Shown here in pieces: positions 15,265 to 24,002 of a stretch of DNA of 41,448 bases. The translations under genes and the position numbers were made by a program. Source of the DNA: Streptomyces albus subsp. chlorinus (lineage in GTDB: Bacteria; Actinomycetota; Actinomycetes; Streptomycetales; Streptomycetaceae); the NCBI RefSeq assembly GCF_013302895.1, contig NZ_VJOK01000001.1:5601179-5642626 (forward strand), written 5' to 3'. Below the pieces are notes generated by a model. The model searched no databases. It was not told the origin of the DNA and saw only the letters and a list, made by a program, of their open reading frames with translations. The stretch's first letter is position 1; each line of letters opens with the position of its first letter.

Positions 15265-16643
15265 CAGCGGGCACCCCCCAGCGGCAGCGTCGCGAGCGCG
15301 CCCGGGAGCTGCTCCCGGTCCAGGCGCACCAGGCCCAGCCGGGCGGAGCGGGCCGACCGCTCCAGATGACGGCGCGCGGCGGCCAGTTCGTTGTCCGACC
15401 GGCCCGTCACCCGTACGTGTCCGCTGACCGCGACATCGCTGTGCCGCGCCGAGCGGCCCAGCGTCAGGCTGAACGTCGTCGTCAGGGTGGGTACAGACGT
15501 CAGCTGTGCCACCAGCCTGGGCAGCGGGGTGGCGGCGCGGCCCAGCTCGGGCCAGCGGCCGACCGCGTACGTGGTGTGCCAGCGGTCGTCGCACCGCCAG
15601 GCGCGGACCGTCTCGGCGGTGCGCCGCGCCGGGGCGGCGTCCGGGCGGCTCGCGCGGGCCGTCGCCACCGGGCTCACACAGGCGGAGGTCGCCACCGCGG
15701 CTATCAGCTCCTGCTCGTTGAGCACCGTCGCCACGAAGCCGGCGCCCGTCACCCTGCTGGCCAAATGGTCCGCGGCGCGCACCAGGCAGCGCTGCGCGCC
15801 CTCCAGACCGCCTCCGCGCGCCTCGACGGCCTCCGGGGACAGCTCCGGGTCGAACTTCAGCGCCACCCAGGTCAGCCGCAGCGCGGGCGAGCCGGTCTGC
15901 TCCTGCAGCGGGCCGTAACTGCGCCGCGCCACCGACTGGTCGGGCAGGTGGGGTGCCGGAGCGGGCTGGACGTGCTGCACCACCTGGACCGACTCCAGCG
16001 CGATACCGTCGACGTCGAGCGCGTCGTGCATCAGACCGAGCGGCAGCGCGCGGGCCCCGAACGCGGGCCGCAGCGCACTGGGAGCCGCCTCGATCCGCAC
16101 GAGTGCCGTCAGGAACGTGCCGTCGCCCAGCATCCCCACCGTGCGGCGCTTCTTGTCGAGGTAGGCGTATGTGCGCAGCCGGGGCGCGCACTCCACCAGC
16201 GGGAGGAAGCCGGGATCGATCCGCTCGCCCTCCTCGTCCAGCACCATGGCAGGCGTCAGGGGCAGGGCGGCCGCACGCCTGCGGGCGCGCAGGGCGAGCA
16301 GCGTGGCCGCCCAGTCGTGCACCGAGCGCTGGTGCCGGCGGATGACGGCCAGCGCCACCAGCAGGGCGGCGACGACGACCGCGGGCACCAGCAGCAGCTC
16401 GTCGACGGCCGCCGCGACCAGCAGTACGGCGGCGGCCAGTTCCAGCAGCACCAGTTGTTGCAACTGGAACGGTCCGAGCCTGCTGGTCCGCGACGCGGTG
16501 CGCAGCGTCGTCGAGGCGGGGGCCGGCGGCGGGGACTGGGACGCGCGTGCGGCGGAGGCGCCGGCTCCCGGACGCCGGGACGTTCCCGGCCCGGGGCGCC
16601 CCGCGGTGCTCGCCGCACCCCGCGCGCGCGTCGCAGATCCCAT
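15264..16643 (-). CDS. eccE: Type VII secretion protein EccE
   Basis: Membrane component of the ESX core complex, placed at the periphery of the EccB–C–D assembly. The 459-residue product has an Ala/Pro-rich N-terminus and two adjacent membrane helices (about residues 62–80 and 84–101). A large cytoplasmic EccE domain follows, with the conserved L-V-E-C-A-P-R-L-R-T-Y-A-Y run. The start was chosen as ATG 16641–16643 because GAGGGGG lies 9 nt upstream; ATG 16659–16661, six codons earlier, is possible but has a weaker site. The stop overlaps the start of the next gene by one base. It is divergent from eccB across about 276 bp that must hold both promoters; a TACTAT -10-like hexamer occurs there on the minus strand but lacks a clear -35. 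Confidence 0.88.
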   Translation of the reverse strand: MGSATRARGAASTAGRPGPGTSRRPGAGASAARASQSPPPAPASTTLRTASRTSRLGPFQLQQLVLLELAAAVLLVAAAVDELLLVPAVVVAALLVALAVIRRHQRSVHDWAATLLALRARRRAAALPLTPAMVLDEEGERIDPGFLPLVECAPRLRTYAYLDKKRRTVGMLGDGTFLTALVRIEAAPSALRPAFGARALPLGLMHDALDVDGIALESVQVVQHVQPAPAPHLPDQSVARRSYGPLQEQTGSPALRLTWVALKFDPELSPEAVEARGGGLEGAQRCLVRAADHLASRVTGAGFVATVLNEQELIAAVATSACVSPVATARASRPDAAPARRTAETVRAWRCDDRWHTTYAVGRWPELGRAATPLPRLVAQLTSVPTLTTTFSLTLGRSARHSDVAVSGHVRVTGRSDNELAAARRHLERSARSARLGLVRLDREQLPGALATLPLGGAR

Positions 16644-16919
16644 CCCGGAAGGCCCCCTCATGTCCGAATTCGCCCCACTCGTCAAGGGTGTTGGGCGGGC
16701 GATCACGATACCGGAGCGGCACAAGGCGATCCCCAACCGGCATAGTAGGTGTCCGGTCCGACAATCGGCAGTGTCCGAGGCGGCGCCCGCGGTCGCCACG
16801 GGGGTGCCGGGCGGACCGGTGAGCGGGACCGTTCCGGACCGGCCGGGGCCATCAGGGTCCGGCGGGCGGCACGGGGGACAGCGGGGACAGCAGGGACTTC
16901 CAGGGAGCGTCTTTCACTC

Positions 16920-18440
16920 ATGGCATCACGGCGCGACGAGCTCAACGCCTACACCTTCGCGAAGAAGCGGTTGGTGGCGGCGTTCCTCCAGCCGTCTCCG
17001 ACCGGCACCGAGGAGGGCGCCCCCCGCCCCCTGCGGGGCATCTTCCCCGGCATCGTCGTCGGCGCCCTGATCCTGGCAGGGTTCGGGGCGTGGGGCATGT
17101 TCAAGCCGAAGGCCCCGGAGGGCTGGGACAAGCCCCAGGAGAAGGTCATCATCGGCTCGAAGTCGACCACCCGGTACGTGGTGCTGGAGACCGACGGAAA
17201 GGCGCAGCTCCACCCCGTGCTCAACCTGGCCTCCGCCAAGCTGCTTCTCGACCCGGGCAAGGGCGAGGTGGTCAAGGTCGACGAGAAGGTTCTCGACAGC
17301 GGTGACATCCCGCACGGCGCCACTCTCGGCATCCCGTACGCGCCCGACCGTCTCCCCGAGCCCAAGGAGGCCGGTGAGAGGAAGCAGTGGGCCGTCTGCG
17401 AGCGCCCCGGACAGGGCGGCCGGGCCGTCCAGAAGGCCGCCTTCGTGCTGGCCGACCGCGACAGGGGCAAGGTGGGCGGCGCGAGCCGGTTGCGCGGCGG
17501 GGAACTCCTCTACGTACAGGGCCCCGACGACCGGCTCTACGTCGTCGACAGGGCGGGCACCAAGTATCCCGTCCACAACGACGAGACTCTTCTGCGCATC
17601 CTGACGGGCAACCGCGAGCCCCAGCGGGTCTCCCGCCAATGGCTGGCCACTCTTCACCCGGGCGAGCCCATCGCCTTCCCCCAGGTCCCCGGTGGGGCCG
17701 GGACCGACGCCGGGGTCCAGGGCCTCGACTCGCGGACCAACCGGGTGGGCGCCGTCATCACGGCGCCGGAGGGCGACCACTGGCAGCACTACGTCGTTCT
17801 GCGGGGCAAGGTCATGAAGATCTCCGACTTCATGGCGCAGCTCCTGCTCTCCTCCAAGCAGCTGCTGTCCCTGAACCAGAACGGCGAGGCGTTCAAGGTC
17901 AACGCCGGTGCCTTCTCGACGGGCAACGCGCACTTCGGCGGCTCGCTGAAGTGGCCCGAGGACAAGTCCCACGCCGTCAACTCGGCCAGCCCCCGGCCCG
18001 GCAGCCGCAACGTCGCCTGCAACGTGCTGCGCAAGGTGAACGGCAAGACCGGCGCCACCACACTGAGCACCTGGTCCGGAGAGGAGTTCCCCGCCCAGCT
18101 GCCCGCGGGCACCTCCAGCGCCTACGTCACGCCAGGCACCGGCCAGCTCTTCCGCCAGATCAAGGGCCGCGACACCAAGTCCGGCGGCGTCTTCCTGGTC
18201 ACCGACACAGGGCTGCGGTACGCCATGCAGTCCAACTCCGACAGCGCGCACGACGACTCCGGCATCGGCGAGGACGGCAAGAAGAAGACCCGGCAAGAGC
18301 AGCAGGAGGGCCAGAACGCGCAGCGCAGGCTCGGGTACGAGGACGTGCGGATCGCTCCCGTACCGGCCGAGTGGGCCGCGTTCCTGCCCACCGGGCCCCG
18401 GCTGTCCACCGGCGACGCGCTCCAGCCGCAGGGCTCGTAA
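16920..18440 (+). CDS. eccB: Type VII secretion protein EccB
   Basis: Bitopic core component of the ESX membrane complex with a large extracytoplasmic domain. The 506-residue product begins MASRRDELNAYTFAKKRLV, the usual cytoplasmic EccB N-terminus. One membrane helix follows (about residues 42–60, G-I-V-V-G-A-L-I-L-A-G-F-G-A-W-G-M-F), then the repeat-containing external domain. Cys residues lie near positions 160 and 360. The long upstream extension in the same frame lacks family similarity; the ATG at 16920 has an aggga(g) site at 16902–16908. It is followed 14 bp later by mycosin 1, a conserved eccB–mycP pairing in ESX loci, and divergent from eccE. Confidence 0.93.
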   Translation: MASRRDELNAYTFAKKRLVAAFLQPSPTGTEEGAPRPLRGIFPGIVVGALILAGFGAWGMFKPKAPEGWDKPQEKVIIGSKSTTRYVVLETDGKAQLHPVLNLASAKLLLDPGKGEVVKVDEKVLDSGDIPHGATLGIPYAPDRLPEPKEAGERKQWAVCERPGQGGRAVQKAAFVLADRDRGKVGGASRLRGGELLYVQGPDDRLYVVDRAGTKYPVHNDETLLRILTGNREPQRVSRQWLATLHPGEPIAFPQVPGGAGTDAGVQGLDSRTNRVGAVITAPEGDHWQHYVVLRGKVMKISDFMAQLLLSSKQLLSLNQNGEAFKVNAGAFSTGNAHFGGSLKWPEDKSHAVNSASPRPGSRNVACNVLRKVNGKTGATTLSTWSGEEFPAQLPAGTSSAYVTPGTGQLFRQIKGRDTKSGGVFLVTDTGLRYAMQSNSDSAHDDSGIGEDGKKKTRQEQQEGQNAQRRLGYEDVRIAPVPAEWAAFLPTGPRLSTGDALQPQGS

Positions 18441-18454
18441 GGGGGACGGGAAGG

Positions 18455-19732
18455 ATGCGCGCAACCACCAAGGGCGCCACGGCCCTGCGACGTCTGGCGG
18501 CCCTCACCGCGGCGACGGCCGCCGTCGCCTCCACCCTCACCCTCACCACGGCCCCGCCGGCCGCGGCGGACCCCAGCACCCAGTGCAGCTTCCCCGCGAA
18601 GCCGTACAAGGGCCGCCCCTGGGCGCTGCAGAGAGTCCTCCTCAACGAGCTGTGGCGGGAGACGGACCAGGGCGCGGGCGTGCGGGTGGCCGTCATCGAC
18701 ACCGGCGTGGACGTCAGGAACGAACAGCTCACGGACGCCGTCGACCCCCGCCTGGGCAGGAACTTCCTCCCCAAGAAGCCCAAGAAGGACGAGACCGGCC
18801 AGGCCACGCCGCGCGGCAAGCCCACCACCGACGAGGTCGGACACGGCACCAAGGTCGCCGGCATCATCGCCGCACGCCCCGCACCGGACACCGGTTTCGT
18901 CGGCCTGGCGCCCAAGGCGACGATCATTCCCATCAAACAGAACGACGCCAACGGCAGCGGCACGGCCGAGTCGCTCGCCCGCTCGATCGACTACGCGGTC
19001 GAGGCCGGTGCCGATGTCATCAACATCTCCCAGGACACGGCGGAGGCCCTGCAACCGGACTCCACGCTCCAACTCGCCGTCCGGCGCGCCCTGGACGCGG
19101 ATGTCGTCGTGGTCGCCTCCGCGGGCAACGACGGCCTCGGCGGCAACGTGAAGAAGACCTATCCCGCCTCCTACCCCGGCGTCCTGGCCGTCGCCTCCTC
19201 CGACCGCAACAACGAGCGCGCGCCCTTCTCCCAGTCGGGTGACTTCGTGGACGTGGCGGCGCCGGGTGTGGACATCGTCTCCACCGTCCCCCACGGAGGA
19301 CACTGCTCCGATAACGGCACCAGCTTCTCCGCCCCCTACGTGGCGGGCGTCGCGGCCCTCCTCCGCGCCAAGCACAACGAGGGCGCCGACCGCTGGAGCC
19401 AGCAGAACATCGTCGCCCAGATCGAGCAGACCGCCGAGCGCTCCGTCCCCGGCCACGACCGCCTCGTCGGCTGGGGCGTGGTCGACCCGGTCGCCGCCCT
19501 GACCGACGACGACAAACGCATCGACCACCCGGTCGCCGAAGAAGGCATCGAAACCGGAAAGAAACCGACGCCGGCCAAACTCCAACTCGGAGAAACCGAG
19601 CAGGAACGCAACGAGAGGCTCGGAACCTACGTCCTCCTGGGAGGCGCCATCCTCGTCGCGATCGTGGCGGGCACGTCCATGATCCACCGCGACTGGCGCC
19701 GCCGGCGGGGGGCGGGTGTCGGTGGGGGTTGA
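18455..19732 (+). CDS. mycP: Mycosin 1, subtilisin-like membrane protease of the ESX system
   Basis: S8 serine protease anchored on the outer face of the membrane. In mycobacteria mycosins stabilise the ESX complex and process secreted proteins. The 425-residue product has an Ala/Thr-rich signal peptide ending near residue 38. The catalytic triad is complete: Asp82 (V-I-D-T-G-V-D), His130 (G-H-G-T) and Ser290 (G-T-S-F-S-A-P). The oxyanion Asn225 lies in A-S-A-G-N-D. A C-terminal membrane helix (about 400–417) is followed by an Arg-rich tail. The ATG at 18455 lies next to gggaagg, 14 bp after the eccB stop. The gene ends before a 180-bp gap that leads to the substrate genes. Confidence 0.92.
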   Translation: MRATTKGATALRRLAALTAATAAVASTLTLTTAPPAAADPSTQCSFPAKPYKGRPWALQRVLLNELWRETDQGAGVRVAVIDTGVDVRNEQLTDAVDPRLGRNFLPKKPKKDETGQATPRGKPTTDEVGHGTKVAGIIAARPAPDTGFVGLAPKATIIPIKQNDANGSGTAESLARSIDYAVEAGADVINISQDTAEALQPDSTLQLAVRRALDADVVVVASAGNDGLGGNVKKTYPASYPGVLAVASSDRNNERAPFSQSGDFVDVAAPGVDIVSTVPHGGHCSDNGTSFSAPYVAGVAALLRAKHNEGADRWSQQNIVAQIEQTAERSVPGHDRLVGWGVVDPVAALTDDDKRIDHPVAEEGIETGKKPTPAKLQLGETEQERNERLGTYVLLGGAILVAIVAGTSMIHRDWRRRRGAGVGGG

Positions 19733-19912
19733 GAAGATGGGAGAAGCTGTCTGTCACACGCACGCAACAGCCGTGCTGCGACCGGCCATCCTTGCCGGAT
19801 TCCCAGTGGGAACGGGCACAGGGTGTGGCTACAGTGACACACAGCGAACGGTGGGCATGCGCGGGCCCGCTGGCAGGACCTGGAACGGGTGGACGCGCAC
19901 GAGGGGGAGGGC

Positions 19913-20389
19913 ATGAGCGAGCCGAAGGGCACGCCCAAGAGTGAACCGCAGGGGAGCAAGAAGCCGGACCTGCTGCGTGGTGAGGAAGTCCTCAAGGGTT
20001 TCAAGAAGAAGATCGACGATGCCCTGAAGGAACTGCGGGAGTCCGAGGGCGGCCGTCTCGCCATGGAGGCCCAGAGACTCACGCCGAGATCGGTCCACGG
20101 CGACCGCCCCTTCCCCGAGGCCAACGCCGTACTCGCCCAGTACAACAAGGTGCACAGCCATCTGACCGAACTGTCGAGGAAGCTCGACGACCAGATCTTC
20201 ATGTTCGGCGTCGCCGTCGAGGGGGCGGACAAAGGGTTCGACCGGGTGAGCGCCGAAGACAGCCAGCGGTACTGGGCGATCCAGGCAGAACTGGAACAAG
20301 AGAAGCGGCGGGCCGAGGCCGAGAAGCACGCGAAGGACGGCAAGAGGGAAGACACCGGGGCGAACGACCAGGACCGCCCCAAGCTGTGA
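19913..20389 (+). CDS. Helical hypothetical protein of the ESX locus
   Basis: The 158-residue, Lys/Glu-rich protein belongs to no family I recognise. The N-terminal ~25 residues are polar and likely disordered, followed by two or three long amphipathic helices (about 28–50, 70–98, 110–140) and a charged tail. It has no WXG motif, signal peptide or membrane helix. The ATG at 19913 is preceded by gagggggagg (19901–19910), clearly better than the in-frame ATG 8 codons earlier. A 180-bp gap separates it from mycosin 1 and 35 bp from the next gene, so it may open the substrate operon. Its helical character and position suggest a secreted partner or chaperone of the WXG proteins, but this is inference. 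Confidence 0.8.
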   Translation: MSEPKGTPKSEPQGSKKPDLLRGEEVLKGFKKKIDDALKELRESEGGRLAMEAQRLTPRSVHGDRPFPEANAVLAQYNKVHSHLTELSRKLDDQIFMFGVAVEGADKGFDRVSAEDSQRYWAIQAELEQEKRRAEAEKHAKDGKREDTGANDQDRPKL

Positions 20390-20424
20390 GTTCTGGCCGC
20401 CAGCGACTGTGACGGAGGCAGACC

Positions 20425-22182
20425 GTGGGTGAAAAAGAAGGTGGCGGCTCGCCCGGCCACAACGTGGATCTGGACAACCCCAACGCCGGCGTGAACAAGG
20501 TCATGCGTGACCTGGCGCAGTCCGGGCTCATGCCTTCCCCCTTCGCGGTGCTCTACATGCCGGGGGAGACCACCGACTTCGAGAGTAAGACCCTCGGGGA
20601 GATGCTCGACATGGTGCGGGGTGCGAAGCCCTCCGACCTCGAAGCGGTGGGCAACGCCCTCTACAACGCGTCCAAGGCCATCAAGGCGGCCGGCTCCTGG
20701 CTGCAGACCGAGGCCGGACGTGCCGAGTGGGAGGGCAAGACGGAGCGAGCCTGCAAGAAGTGGGCGGTGCAACTCGGCAAGAACACCCAGCAGATGGGAG
20801 CCTACGCCGAGGCGGTCAGCACCGAACTCTCGGTCATGAGCCTCGGGCTGGCGGGCGCGCAGAGCGCGATGCCCAAGGAGGAGGATGTCGACGTCCGGGA
20901 TATCGAAGAGATTCCCAAGGACGAGCGCAAGGACGACAACCCGAAGTACAAGCGGTACAAGAAGCACCACAACGAGGCGCTTATCCAGATGAACCGCCTC
21001 GCTTCCTACTACAACGTCTCGACCCGCAGCCTCGTGGTTGCGGAGAGCATGGTTCCGCAGTTCGAGCCGACGCCGCCGCTCGATGTACCGGTTTACGACC
21101 CGGAGAACGGCGGATCGGGTCCCGGCGCTGCTGGGGCGGCCGTACCCGGAGGTGTCGCGCCGAGCGCGAACCAAGCCGGCTTCGCCGCTCGCGAAGATGT
21201 GGAGAGCCCTGACGGGGCCTACGTACCGGCCAATCCGCCGCATAGCGGTGCGGTGATGTCCCCTGTGACGCCTCACCAGCCCGAGATGCCCCACGTACCC
21301 GACACGGGAGTCTCCACCTCCATCGACAGCGTCCAGACTCCTACTTTCGACCCGACGACAACTCAGGCGATGCCGCCCAGTCCGTCCAACCCCGGGCCGA
21401 CCGGTCCGGGGCCGACCGGGCCCGGTCCTACTCAGCCCATCGTGGGGCCCGCCCCGGCGCCCCCGGCCGGCAAGACGCTGGGGCCGCCCACAGCCAGGCC
21501 CCCGGGGCGCGTCCCTACCTCGCCGGTGCAGTCGTCGCCTCCTGGGCCCGCCCGGCCCGGACCGGTGGGTCCGGGGCCGACCGGCCGCCCGGCAACCGGT
21601 CCGGCCGGACGTCCCGGTCCCATGGGCCGCCCCGGCCCCTTCGGCATGCCGGGGCAGGCGGGAACGCCTCCGCCACGCACCGGGCCGACGACGCAAGGGT
21701 CCGCAGGCCGTCCGGGCCCGGTGGGCCGCCCCGGAACGAGGCCCGGTGCCATGCCTCCCAGCACCGGCAGCCCCGGTCGGACGAACAACGCGGGAAGCCC
21801 GCGGGTTTCGCAAACCGGGGGAGTCGTCGGGGGGACTCCGAGCCAGGCCCGGCCGACTTCCGGCAGCCAGAGCCTTCCGCGGGGAACGGTCGTCGGGACG
21901 GAAGGGAAAACCACCCCGCGGCGCGGTCCGATCGGTACGCCTGCGATCGGAGTGCCAGGGCAGAACTCGGAGTCCGCACAGGGCAAGAAGCGTCAGACGC
22001 CGAGCGCGAGCCCAGGAGGCGTCCTGGGCACACCGCGCAACAACGGCTCCGGCTCCCGGCGTGGTTCGTCTCGGGGAAATTCCGACGGCCACGCATCGAT
22101 GGAGAACAGCGCGTCTCGGCCAGCAGAGGAAGGCAATCGGAAGAAGGGCCGTTCCAACCCCGTTCCCCCCGTCATCGAGTAG
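20425..22182 (+). CDS. WXG-containing protein with long Pro/Gly-rich tail (candidate ESX substrate)
   Basis: The 585-residue product has an N-terminal ~205 residues that are helical and carry a W-E-G motif at 102–104 (within A-E-W-E-G-K-T), the turn signature of WXG100-superfamily hairpins. The remainder is Pro/Gly/Thr/Arg-rich with collagen-like G-P-x and G-R-P-G repeats, so it is probably extended and extracellular. There is no signal peptide. The plan recalls mycobacterial PPE or EspB-type substrates, a helical targeting module with a long variable tail, but no PPE motif was seen. The GTG start at 20425 has acggagg at 20412–20418. It is in line with the preceding small gene and, 18 bp later, mycosin 2. 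Confidence 0.82.
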   Translation: MGEKEGGGSPGHNVDLDNPNAGVNKVMRDLAQSGLMPSPFAVLYMPGETTDFESKTLGEMLDMVRGAKPSDLEAVGNALYNASKAIKAAGSWLQTEAGRAEWEGKTERACKKWAVQLGKNTQQMGAYAEAVSTELSVMSLGLAGAQSAMPKEEDVDVRDIEEIPKDERKDDNPKYKRYKKHHNEALIQMNRLASYYNVSTRSLVVAESMVPQFEPTPPLDVPVYDPENGGSGPGAAGAAVPGGVAPSANQAGFAAREDVESPDGAYVPANPPHSGAVMSPVTPHQPEMPHVPDTGVSTSIDSVQTPTFDPTTTQAMPPSPSNPGPTGPGPTGPGPTQPIVGPAPAPPAGKTLGPPTARPPGRVPTSPVQSSPPGPARPGPVGPGPTGRPATGPAGRPGPMGRPGPFGMPGQAGTPPPRTGPTTQGSAGRPGPVGRPGTRPGAMPPSTGSPGRTNNAGSPRVSQTGGVVGGTPSQARPTSGSQSLPRGTVVGTEGKTTPRRGPIGTPAIGVPGQNSESAQGKKRQTPSASPGGVLGTPRNNGSGSRRGSSRGNSDGHASMENSASRPAEEGNRKKGRSNPVPPVIE

Positions 22183-22200
22183 TGCGGAGTGAGTGCGTCC

Positions 22201-23415
22201 ATGACGGCAGGCATTGCCGAAACCAACTGGTCGACGCGGCGGCGACTGATCGCCGCCGTATTGGCCACAGGTGCTCTTGTAGCCGTCCAAGGGGGGCTCG
22301 CACCAGGGGCCACCGCCGAGGACGCTCGCTCCCAGCAGTGGTACCTCGATGCCATGCAGGCCGAGAAGATGTGGAAGGTCAGCACCGGTAAAGGGATCAC
22401 CGTGGCCGTACTGGACACGGGAGTTGATCCGTCAACGAAGTCACTGCGGGGCAAGGTGCTTCCCGGAAAGGACTTCGCGGTTGCGCCAGGTGATGAGACC
22501 AAGGATGACGTCGGCCATGGTACGACAATGGCCGAACTTATCGCTGGCTCAGGGGAAGGGGGAGGGATTCGGGGGCTGGCACCGGACGCTGAAATCCTCC
22601 CCTACAGGCTGGGCCTGTTCGGAGTCAAAGGTAACAAGGGATTCACCGAGAGTGCGCAGGCCATCAGGGCAGCAGCTGACAGTGACGCCAAAATCATCAA
22701 CATGTCGTTCGGCGGCACGAGCAGCGACGAGCAGGACTCTGCGATCGACTACGCGATCAAGAAGGGCAAATTGCTCTTCGCGGGCGTCGGAACGAAGAAG
22801 TTGCCCCTTTCCGCGCCCGCGAGTCATCCCGAAGTTGTCGGTGTCACTTCGATCAACGCCAAAAAGGTCAGCGATTTCCCAGTATCCGGCGACGACGTCA
22901 CGCTGGCGGCACCCGGGGAAGGCGTCCCCGGCTGGTGTGACGCCCGACGAGCCAGCTACTGCAAGGTCCAAGGCACCAGCGTGGCCACCGCCATCGCCTC
23001 TGCCTCCGCCGCTCTGATCTGGTCCAAGCATCCGAACTGGACGGCGAACCAGGTGCTTCGGGTGCTGACCGACACCGCTGGCATGGAGGGCAAGAAGAAG
23101 GGGTTGAGTAAATATCTGGGGTATGGCGCGGTCCGTCCCCGTCTCAACCTCCTGGAGAACAAGGGCGACCCGGGCGATCCGGACATCAGTCCACTCACGG
23201 GGAAGCGGACTCTTCACACCAGATCCGCATCCGGAAAGGCGAGTTCGAAGGCCAACGATTCCGATAAAAGTGGTGCCCCTGACAAGGTCGAGGTGGCAGA
23301 CTCGAAGTCGGAGGATGGGGACAGTAGTTCGCTTCTTCCGGCGGTCGGGATCGCAGCGGGAGTCGTCCTCCTCGCGGGGTGCGGCTTCGCGGTCGCGCGT
23401 CTGCGACGGAACTAG
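22201..23415 (+). CDS. Mycosin 2, second S8 protease of the ESX locus with altered oxyanion position
   Basis: Subtilisin-like protein of 404 residues. It has an N-terminal signal-anchor segment (R-R-R then a hydrophobic run 16–38). The catalytic Asp72 (V-L-D-T-G-V-D), His106 (G-H-G-T) and Ser260 (G-T-S-V-A) are present. A C-terminal membrane helix (about 382–399) is followed by R-L-R-R-N. The oxyanion-hole Asn expected in A-x-A-G-N is Thr198 (L-F-A-G-V-G-T). The ATG at 22201 follows ggag at 22186–22189; an in-frame GTG at 22189 is possible. Local base composition is less GC-extreme, with several A/T-ending codons such as aaa and gtt. It lies between the large WXG protein and esxB, so it may be specific to these substrates. 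Confidence 0.88.
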   Translation: MTAGIAETNWSTRRRLIAAVLATGALVAVQGGLAPGATAEDARSQQWYLDAMQAEKMWKVSTGKGITVAVLDTGVDPSTKSLRGKVLPGKDFAVAPGDETKDDVGHGTTMAELIAGSGEGGGIRGLAPDAEILPYRLGLFGVKGNKGFTESAQAIRAAADSDAKIINMSFGGTSSDEQDSAIDYAIKKGKLLFAGVGTKKLPLSAPASHPEVVGVTSINAKKVSDFPVSGDDVTLAAPGEGVPGWCDARRASYCKVQGTSVATAIASASAALIWSKHPNWTANQVLRVLTDTAGMEGKKKGLSKYLGYGAVRPRLNLLENKGDPGDPDISPLTGKRTLHTRSASGKASSKANDSDKSGAPDKVEVADSKSEDGDSSSLLPAVGIAAGVVLLAGCGFAVARLRRN

Positions 23416-23477
23416 CAGGGGTCAGCCGACGTCCTGGATCATGAAGCGGACATGTTCGAGAGCAGAGAGGGCACACC

Positions 23478-23933
23478 ATGGCGGAAGCCGCTGGCTACGG
23501 CCAGAAGATCAGCCACTCCGAATACAACACCTTCAAGAGGAACCTGGAGAGGATCAACGGTGAGTTGGTCCAGAACGTGCGGGATCTCCAGGCGCTCATC
23601 GGAACGGTGAGTGCCGGGTGGCAGGGCGCCGGCGCCGGAGCCTTCCAGAGGGCGCAGAACGCCATCAACAATGATCACCACGCCATGAACCAGCTGCTGC
23701 ACGGCATCATCGACGCCGTGCACAACACGCAGAAGCTCGGCGTGGGCAACGACGAGGAAATCCTGAACTCCTTCCGGCAGATCGACGTCAACGGGTCCGC
23801 CGCCGGTGGTCACATCAGCGCGGACAGCGGCCTCGGGGGCATCGACGCGGGCCTGGACAAGAGCGGTGCGGGAAGCGCCAACTACAACAATGTCGAGGTC
23901 GGCGTCGACCGCAGCAAGCTGTCCGGACTGTAA
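23478..23933 (+). CDS. esxB: WXG100 family protein EsxB-like, with C-terminal extension
   Basis: Secreted ESX substrate that would pair with the next protein. The 151-residue product has a helical hairpin with W-Q-G at residues 48–50. About 50 residues of Gly/Ser/Asp-rich sequence extend beyond the normal ~100-residue WXG100 length. Within the extension there is Y-N-N-V-E, a Y-x-x-x-E pattern like the T7SS export motif. The ATG at 23478 is preceded by agagagg about 6–12 nt upstream. It is followed 69 bp later by esxA. In Streptomyces coelicolor the adjacent esxB/esxA pair is exported by this locus and affects development; the assignment here is by order and motif. Confidence 0.88.
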   Translation: MAEAAGYGQKISHSEYNTFKRNLERINGELVQNVRDLQALIGTVSAGWQGAGAGAFQRAQNAINNDHHAMNQLLHGIIDAVHNTQKLGVGNDEEILNSFRQIDVNGSAAGGHISADSGLGGIDAGLDKSGAGSANYNNVEVGVDRSKLSGL

Positions 23934-24002
23934 TTCCCCGTCCGCGCGTGTCATTCCGCCGGAGAACGTTCCCCGCACATCCCTTTCGTGATCGGAGAGA
24001 TC

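Noticed and set aside
16644..16919. Promoters in the eccE–eccB divergent spacer
   Set aside because: Only isolated -10-like hexamers (for example TACTAT on the minus strand) without matching -35 elements were found, so no specific site is annotated.
19627..22290. 887-codon open frame on the minus strand
   Set aside because: Antisense to three plus-strand ESX genes with ribosome-binding sites; no recognisable features.
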